Assembly: GCF_001891125.1 (NCBI RefSeq)
Contig: NZ_CP015247.1
Coordinates: forward strand, 62,001-126,000
DNA: 64,000 bases
Source: Leuconostoc suionicum
GTDB lineage: Bacteria; Bacillota; Bacilli; Lactobacillales; Lactobacillaceae
Reading direction: 5' to 3'
The notes under the pieces were generated by a model, which ran no database searches, was not told the DNA's origin, and saw only the letters and a list, made by a program, of their open reading frames with translations. The position numbers and the translations under genes were made by a program. Shown in pieces: positions 59,087 to 64,000 of the stretch. Within the stretch, counting starts at the first letter, position 1; the number at the start of each line of letters is the position of its first letter.

Positions 59087-61240
59087 ATGGCTAACAGTAA
59101 TTTTTTTAATAACGATCCATTTGGATCAGACATGAATGACATTTTTAATAATATGATGGGCAATATGAATGGTATGAACTCTGAGAATCGACGTTATTTA
59201 ATTAACGGTCGTGAGGTTTCACCTGAAGAATTTGCTCAATATCGACAAACTGGAAAACTACCACAAGGCATTCAAGCAGCCAATGCTACAAATGGTCAGC
59301 CAGTTGCGCAACAAGCTGGGCAACCAGGACAAGTAAAGCAGGAAGGAATGCTAGCAAAACTTGGTCGTAATTTGACACAAGAGGCACGTGACGGGTTGCT
59401 TGACCCAGTTATTGGGCGTAACAAGGAAATTCAAGAAACGGCTGAAATTTTAGGACGTCGTACAAAGAATAATCCAGTGTTAGTTGGAGATGCTGGTGTT
59501 GGTAAGACAGCGGTGGTTGAAGGTTTGGCACAAGCAATTGTTAATGGGGATGTACCAGCAGCAATTAAGGACAAGGAGATTTACAGTATCGATATCTCAA
59601 GTCTTGAAGCTGGTACTCAATTCCGTGGTGCTTTTGAGGAAAACATCCAGAACCTAATGAAAGAAGTTAAACAAGCAGGCAACGTTATCCTGTTCTTTGA
59701 CGAGATTCATCAAATCTTAGGTGCTGGATCAACAGGTGGCGAAGACGGTGGCAAAGGGTTAGCTGATATTATTAAGCCAGCTTTGAGTCGTGGTGAAATT
59801 TCAGTAATTGGTGCGACAACGCAAGATGAGTATCGTAACACGATTATGAAGAACGCTGCACTAGCTCGTCGTTTTAATGAAGTGACTGTGAATGCACCAT
59901 CACCTAAAGATACACTTGAAATTTTGAAGGGAATTGCGAAGTTGTATGAAAAGCATCACCATGTTTCCTTACCTGAGAACGTATTAAAGGCAGCAGTTGA
60001 CTATGCAGTACAGTATATTCCACAACGTTCATTACCAGATAAGGCGATAGACTTGCTTGACATGACAGCTGCTCACCTGTCAGCTAAGAACCCAGTAACA
60101 GATAAGGTTAGTTTAGAAAAGCAGATGAGCGATGCTAAAGCAAAGCAAGAAAAGGCTGTTGCTGATGAAGACTATGAGGCCGCTTTAAAGTACAAGAACC
60201 AGATTGCTGATTTGGAAAAGAAGGTTGGTAGCGCTGACGAAGCTAAAAAGGTTGAGGCAACGCCTAATGATGTGGCCGAATCAGTAGAACGTTTGACTGG
60301 TATTCCTGTGGCACAGATGGGTGCGTCAGATATCGAACGTTTGAAGACGATTGGTGATCGTTTGGCTGGTAAAGTTATTGGTCAAGATGAAGCCGTAAGT
60401 ATGGTTGCTAAGGCCATTCGTCGTAACCGTGCGGGATTTGACGAAGGCAACCGGCCAATTGGTTCGTTCTTGTTCGTCGGTCCAACTGGTGTTGGTAAGA
60501 CGGAATTAGCAAAGCAACTAGCTTTGGACATGTTTGGTAGCAAAGATAATATTGTTCGTTTGGATATGAGTGAGTATTCGGATTTGACAGCAGTATCTAA
60601 GTTAATTGGTACGACCGCTGGGTATGTTGGCTATGATGACAATAGCAACACACTAACTGAAAAAGTTCGTCGTAATCCTTATTCAATTATTCTTCTTGAT
60701 GAAATTGAAAAAGCTAATCCACAAGTATTAACATTGTTACTGCAAGTCATGGATGATGGGCGTTTGACAGATGGCCAAGGAAATGTTGTTAACTTTAAGA
60801 ACACCGTGATCATTGCAACATCTAACGCTGGATTTGGACACAACTCAAGTGATAAAGATGAAGATTTGATGACAAAGTTAGCACCATACTTCCGTCCAGA
60901 GTTCTTGAACCGTTTTAACGGTGTGATCGAGTTTAGTACGTTGACTAAGGCTGATTTGAAGCAAATTGTTGATTTGATGTTAGATGATGTCAATAAAACA
61001 TTGGCTAAGAAAGAGTTGACGTTACGCGTGTCTGACGAAGTTAAAGATCACTTGATTGAAGATGGTTATGATGAAGCCTTAGGTGCACGACCATTACGTC
61101 GAGTAATTGAGCAACAAATTCGTGACCAAGTAACGGACTTCTACTTGGATAATCCAGGTGAAAAAGCCTTAAGTGCAGACTTGGTCGATGGTAAAGTCGT
61201 CATCTCAGCTGTTGTTGAGAAGGCTGCGGTTACTAACTAA
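59087..61240 (+). CDS. clpL: ClpL-type AAA+ ATPase/disaggregase
   Basis: This 717-aa Clp/Hsp100 protein has an Asn/Gly/Gln-rich N-terminus (residues 1-85) in place of the Clp N-domain or the ClpE zinc finger. AAA-1 has Walker A GDAGVGKT near 134 and Walker [15 protein letters not shown]; a short coiled middle region (about 340-400, UVR-like [21 protein letters not shown]) follows. AAA-2 has GPTGVGKTE near 464 and [10 protein letters not shown]. ClpL occurs in LAB and gives heat and stress tolerance without ClpP. AAAGGAG precedes the start. I did not see a clear CtsR operator. Confidence 0.92.
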   Translation: MANSNFFNNDPFGSDMNDIFNNMMGNMNGMNSENRRYLINGREVSPEEFAQYRQTGKLPQGIQAANATNGQPVAQQAGQPGQVKQEGMLAKLGRNLTQEARDGLLDPVIGRNKEIQETAEILGRRTKNNPVLVGDAGVGKTAVVEGLAQAIVNGDVPAAIKDKEIYSIDISSLEAGTQFRGAFEENIQNLMKEVKQAGNVILFFDEIHQILGAGSTGGEDGGKGLADIIKPALSRGEISVIGATTQDEYRNTIMKNAALARRFNEVTVNAPSPKDTLEILKGIAKLYEKHHHVSLPENVLKAAVDYAVQYIPQRSLPDKAIDLLDMTAAHLSAKNPVTDKVSLEKQMSDAKAKQEKAVADEDYEAALKYKNQIADLEKKVGSADEAKKVEATPNDVAESVERLTGIPVAQMGASDIERLKTIGDRLAGKVIGQDEAVSMVAKAIRRNRAGFDEGNRPIGSFLFVGPTGVGKTELAKQLALDMFGSKDNIVRLDMSEYSDLTAVSKLIGTTAGYVGYDDNSNTLTEKVRRNPYSIILLDEIEKANPQVLTLLLQVMDDGRLTDGQGNVVNFKNTVIIATSNAGFGHNSSDKDEDLMTKLAPYFRPEFLNRFNGVIEFSTLTKADLKQIVDLMLDDVNKTLAKKELTLRVSDEVKDHLIEDGYDEALGARPLRRVIEQQIRDQVTDFYLDNPGEKALSADLVDGKVVISAVVEKAAVTN

Positions 61241-61244
61241 TGTT

Positions 61245-61281
61245 TTAAAAAACCACGTTCGTGTACAGAACGTGGTTTTTA
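61245..61281 (+). terminator. Terminator of clpL
   Basis: AAAAACCACGTTC / GAACGTGGTTTTT. Confidence 0.88.
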
Positions 61282-61347
61282 TTTTGCTTTCAATGAACAA
61301 TTTATTCAGCATGGTATAATGAATTCATTAAACTAAAGGACATTTAC

Positions 61348-62340
61348 ATGATTATTCAACATGCAATTCTCCATATATTGGACACGAATACAGGTAGTCT
61401 TATTGCATCGCAAGGAGAAATGAACGTCGACAATGTTGGCGTCCATGAATATATTGAAAAGCTGGTTAATAAAATCTATAAAGGTGACATCAAGACAGGG
61501 CATTTATTGCCAGATAGTTATCTGGACAATATGATGAAGCAATCTGATTTTCCGGAATTAACGACACAATTGGCCACTAAATTGTTTGATACGATTTCTG
61601 CTAGTGAGTCTATTCCAGCTGGTGATTTGTTAAGTTTTCAGGCTACAATTGATGAAGGGTCAATCTTTGGATTAATTAAACTCAACTTCGGCGCTCGTTA
61701 TGCTCACGCAGTAGAGTACGAAGATGATCAGATGGTGAATAATTTGGTGCTTAATCAGTCAATTTTACCGGCCGCAACGCAAACAGTTGATGAAGCCATT
61801 TTGGTAAATGTCGATGACGGTAGCTATCAATTGTTGGAAAAGAAACAACTGATTGATGGACATCGTGTGCCGTATTTTTCAGAAAATTTTTTGGAAATAA
61901 AACCTGAAGTTTCAGCAAAAGAAAATATCCAAGTCATCAAGCGTACAATTAAAAATATTGCTGAAAAATATGATGAGCCAGAACATGAGGTACTAGCTGC
62001 AACTCAGGAAGTGATTTACAATAGTTTAGCAGAGACGGGTAGTATTAGTACGGATGTTATTGCAGAGAAGGTTTTCGGTGATAACGTTACAGCTAAACAA
62101 GAATATCAAGAAAAGCTGACTGAAAAATCATTGCCAACGGAAGTTTCGGTTGTTAATTCCGAAAAGTATGAGAAAAAGTATCGAACACAAAAATTTAAGC
62201 TTGATTCAGGAATTGAAATTTCGATTCCGGTTCATGTTTATCAGGATTTGAGTAAAGTTGAATTTGTAAATAACGCTGACGGCACGATCACCTTAATGAT
62301 TAAAGATATCGAATCAATATTAAATAAGTTCAATGTGTAG
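61348..62340 (+). CDS. Nucleoid-associated protein (NdpA/YejK family)
   Basis: This 330-aa protein matches the 37-kDa nucleoid-associated family: IIQHAILHILDTNTGSLIAS at the start, a central AEDITF-type region, VPYFSENFLEI near 172-182, and a C-terminal IPVHVYQDLSKVEFVNNADGTITLMIKDI. Such proteins bind DNA or nucleoid material; in phages and plasmids relatives accompany recombination genes. AAAGGA precedes the start. The NUDIX-DUF1810 gene follows after 12 bp, probably in the same operon. Confidence 0.8.
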   Translation: MIIQHAILHILDTNTGSLIASQGEMNVDNVGVHEYIEKLVNKIYKGDIKTGHLLPDSYLDNMMKQSDFPELTTQLATKLFDTISASESIPAGDLLSFQATIDEGSIFGLIKLNFGARYAHAVEYEDDQMVNNLVLNQSILPAATQTVDEAILVNVDDGSYQLLEKKQLIDGHRVPYFSENFLEIKPEVSAKENIQVIKRTIKNIAEKYDEPEHEVLAATQEVIYNSLAETGSISTDVIAEKVFGDNVTAKQEYQEKLTEKSLPTEVSVVNSEKYEKKYRTQKFKLDSGIEISIPVHVYQDLSKVEFVNNADGTITLMIKDIESILNKFNV

Positions 62341-62352
62341 AAGGAGAAAATA

Positions 62353-63291
62353 ATGCCTTATCAAGATTCTTATGTTGCTAAAATTCGTGAAAAGGTTGGG
62401 CACGACTTTGAGCTCATAATGCCTACGATAGATGTGGTCATTGCCAATGCAAAAGGTGAACTTTTGATGATTTATAACCGTGATTTTGATGGTTGGGCCT
62501 TTCCAGGTGGTTATATTGAACCTGAGATGTCATGGCAAGAAAATGCAGCCCGAGAAGCTTTGGAGGAGTCAGGTATTCGAGCAAATGCAGAAGATCTGCA
62601 ATTAATCGGATCTGTTTCTGGAGCTCATTATCGCACACAATATCCTAACGGTGACCGAGTTAAGTTATATACTAATGTGTTTTTATTGACAAAATGGTCG
62701 GAAGAACTAGATTCGATAGATGATACCGAGATTGATGGGAAAAAGTGGATGACACTGAAGACGATTGATCACATACATCTGACATTTTCTGGTCGTGCAG
62801 TATATCAGGCATATCGTCAGTTCAAAAAAACTGGGCACGTACAAATGTTAACAATCAATAGTGAATTGCAACGTTTCTTGGATGCCCAAGATGGTCGTAT
62901 TGCTGATGTGAATACCTATGATGATGCCATTGCTGAATTATCCGCTGGACAAAAGAAAACGCACTGGATGTGGTTTGTATTACCGCAACTTCGAGGACTA
63001 GGGACGAGTGAGCGGGCGATATATTACGGTATTAACGGTGCACGAGAGGCACGTGATTATCTAGAAGATGCTGAATTACGTGCACGCTTGGAAAAAATTA
63101 TACAAATTTTATTAGCTATCAAATCATCAAATCCAGTCGCTATATTTGGAGATGTTGATGCTAAAAAATTACAGGCTAGCTTAACATTGTTTGCTCAAGT
63201 TTCTGAAACACCTGATTTATATCAAAAAGCATTAGTAAAATTTTTTAATGGCGCTTTACACCAACCAACATTGGATTTATTGAACAAATAA
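62353..63291 (+). CDS. NUDIX hydrolase - DUF1810 fusion
   Basis: This 312-aa protein joins two domains. Residues 20-155 form a NUDIX hydrolase with the Nudix box GGYIEPEMSWQENAAREALEESGI-type sequence (starting near residue 52), which cleaves nucleoside diphosphates linked to X. Residues 170-312 match DUF1810 (LQRFLDAQDGR, HWMWFVLPQLRGLG, AIYYGINGAREARDYL), a domain related to NAD/ADP-ribose metabolism. The fusion suggests clean-up of ADP-ribose or NAD derivatives. GAAGGAG precedes the ATG. The substrates are not known. Confidence 0.82.
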   Translation: MPYQDSYVAKIREKVGHDFELIMPTIDVVIANAKGELLMIYNRDFDGWAFPGGYIEPEMSWQENAAREALEESGIRANAEDLQLIGSVSGAHYRTQYPNGDRVKLYTNVFLLTKWSEELDSIDDTEIDGKKWMTLKTIDHIHLTFSGRAVYQAYRQFKKTGHVQMLTINSELQRFLDAQDGRIADVNTYDDAIAELSAGQKKTHWMWFVLPQLRGLGTSERAIYYGINGAREARDYLEDAELRARLEKIIQILLAIKSSNPVAIFGDVDAKKLQASLTLFAQVSETPDLYQKALVKFFNGALHQPTLDLLNK

Positions 63292-63319
63292 AAAAGGACA
63301 GCTAAGCTGCCCTTTTTTT
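63289..63319. terminator. Bidirectional terminator
   Basis: AAAAAGGACAGC-TAA-GCTGCCCTTTTTT between convergent genes. Confidence 0.85.
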
Positions 63320-64000
63320 AAACTGTTGTTTTCGGTGCGTGGAGAACAAGGCCATGTTCAGGTGTACGCGCATTGATAACAATATCTTCGACTTTAAAAA
63401 TATGTGCTAATTCAGTTTCTGTAAATTTATTTTTCTTTTCAGCAACTTCACGCAAAGATTTACCTGTACGAAGGGATTCTTTAGCGATTTTAGCAGCTTC
63501 TTTGTAACCAATTATAGGAGCCATTGCAGTTGCAAAACTCACTGACAAATCAATATCTTGTGAAAGACGATTTTTGTTTACCGTAATACCATCAATACCA
63601 TTAATGCGTAAAGTGTTCATGGCTTGTTGTAGATGTTCGATTCCAGTGATTAAGCTTTTGAAAATGATGGGCTCAAATGCATTTAGTTCCAATTGGCCAG
63701 CTTCGCTTGCTGCCGTAACAGTTGTATCAAAGCCAATCATTTCAAATGCAACTTGGTTCACAACTTCTGGAATGACCGGATTAACTTTACCAGGCATAAT
63801 CGATGAACCGGCTTGCTTTGAAGGTAAGTTAATCTCATGTAATCCCGAACGTGGGCCAGAACTGAGTAAGCGTAAATCATTAGACATTTTAGATAGATTA
63901 ACTGCTAAGTTTTTTAATGAACCAGACAAGGCAACATAGGAATCCAAGTTTGATGTTGCATCAAATAAATCGTGGGCTTGCTCAAGTGGAAGCCCAGTTA
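63318..64000 (-). CDS. aspA: Aspartate ammonia-lyase, C-terminal part (partial)
   Basis: The gene runs off the right edge of the window; about 227 C-terminal residues are visible, the frame continuing upstream through TGLPLEQAHDLFDATSN. The fumarase/aspartase signature GSSIMPGKVNP is present, followed by EVVNQVAFEMIGFDTTVTAASEAGQLELNAFEP, whose VVNQV...DTTVT pattern favours aspartase over fumarase C. Aspartase converts L-aspartate to fumarate and ammonia; the fumarate could feed the fumarate reductase at 19226. Fumarase remains possible. Confidence 0.82.
   Translation of the reverse strand, partial: TGLPLEQAHDLFDATSNLDSYVALSGSLKNLAVNLSKMSNDLRLLSSGPRSGLHEINLPSKQAGSSIMPGKVNPVIPEVVNQVAFEMIGFDTTVTAASEAGQLELNAFEPIIFKSLITGIEHLQQAMNTLRINGIDGITVNKNRLSQDIDLSVSFATAMAPIIGYKEAAKIAKESLRTGKSLREVAEKKNKFTETELAHIFKVEDIVINARTPEHGLVLHAPKTTV

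Overview
The window looks like an origin-proximal chromosome segment of a low-GC, heterofermentative lactic acid bacterium, most likely Leuconostoc or a close relative (Leuconostocaceae). The reasons are an L-2-hydroxyisocaproate dehydrogenase of the Weissella/Leuconostoc type, a bifunctional AdhE, two acetoin reductases, a xylose operon, a soluble fumarate reductase, ClpL, small double-glycine bacteriocin precursors, T-box leaders and a THF riboswitch. A 16-bp palindrome matching the ParB site parS lies at 47309-47324. The genus is an inference; no rRNA is present.

Layout. 1-1163: end of a BmpA-type nucleoside ABC transporter. 1204-5174 (minus): L-hydroxyacid dehydrogenase and a three-gene ABC transporter preceded by a 15-codon leader peptide with tandem Trp codons and attenuator-like hairpins. 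5347-7014: XRE regulator, atypical SDR, and a 41-aa basic peptide under tandem Fur-family-like boxes. 7015-17186: bacteriocin island (details below). 17291-26332: B6/thiamine-type kinase with an ECF S component, fumarate reductase, an HTH-ABC fusion exporter, and a YkcB/YkcC/GtrA glycosylation cluster. 26514-33935: NADH oxidase, YagU, a Met T-box followed by a permease remnant, acetoin reductase, MetQ-like protein, SolA-like oxidase, CrcB pair, DegV. 34019-40363: hemolysin III and the xylose locus (broken transporter, XylR, XylA, XylB). 40515-47265: tRNA-Lys, UppP, and a second Met T-box controlling two HemE/MtaA-like proteins plus an amino acid ABC transporter. 47309-64000: parS, PrfC, THF riboswitch-FolT, ThiD-like kinase, acetoin reductase, AdhE, RlmCD-type methyltransferase, broken AbrB-DUF998 gene, HTH peptide, ClpL, nucleoid protein, NUDIX-DUF1810 fusion, and aspartase (partial).

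The bacteriocin island is the most unusual part. It holds three consecutive cassettes, each made of two double-glycine precursors and a small membrane (putative immunity) protein, plus a C39 peptidase ABC exporter, its accessory protein, a LytTR response regulator, a histidine kinase and a 36-codon double-glycine pheromone-like peptide. Five clear pairs of 9-bp repeats with a 21-bp period, and one degenerate pair, precede all these operons and one orphan site, always 60-63 bp from a -10 box. The three cassettes also share a TCGTTGCGCAACGA-type palindrome exactly 14 bp after the first base of the -10. The kinase gene has an in-frame TAA at codon 59, so the quorum circuit may be dead or altered in this strain.

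Decay is widespread: the histidine kinase, fumarate reductase and AbrB-DUF998 genes each carry a single in-frame stop; the xylose transporter has a frameshift and an internal deletion; a C39 exporter, a T-box-linked permease and a small membrane ORF survive only as fragments. All positions were read by eye. Structure and homology statements come from family knowledge, not from searches.
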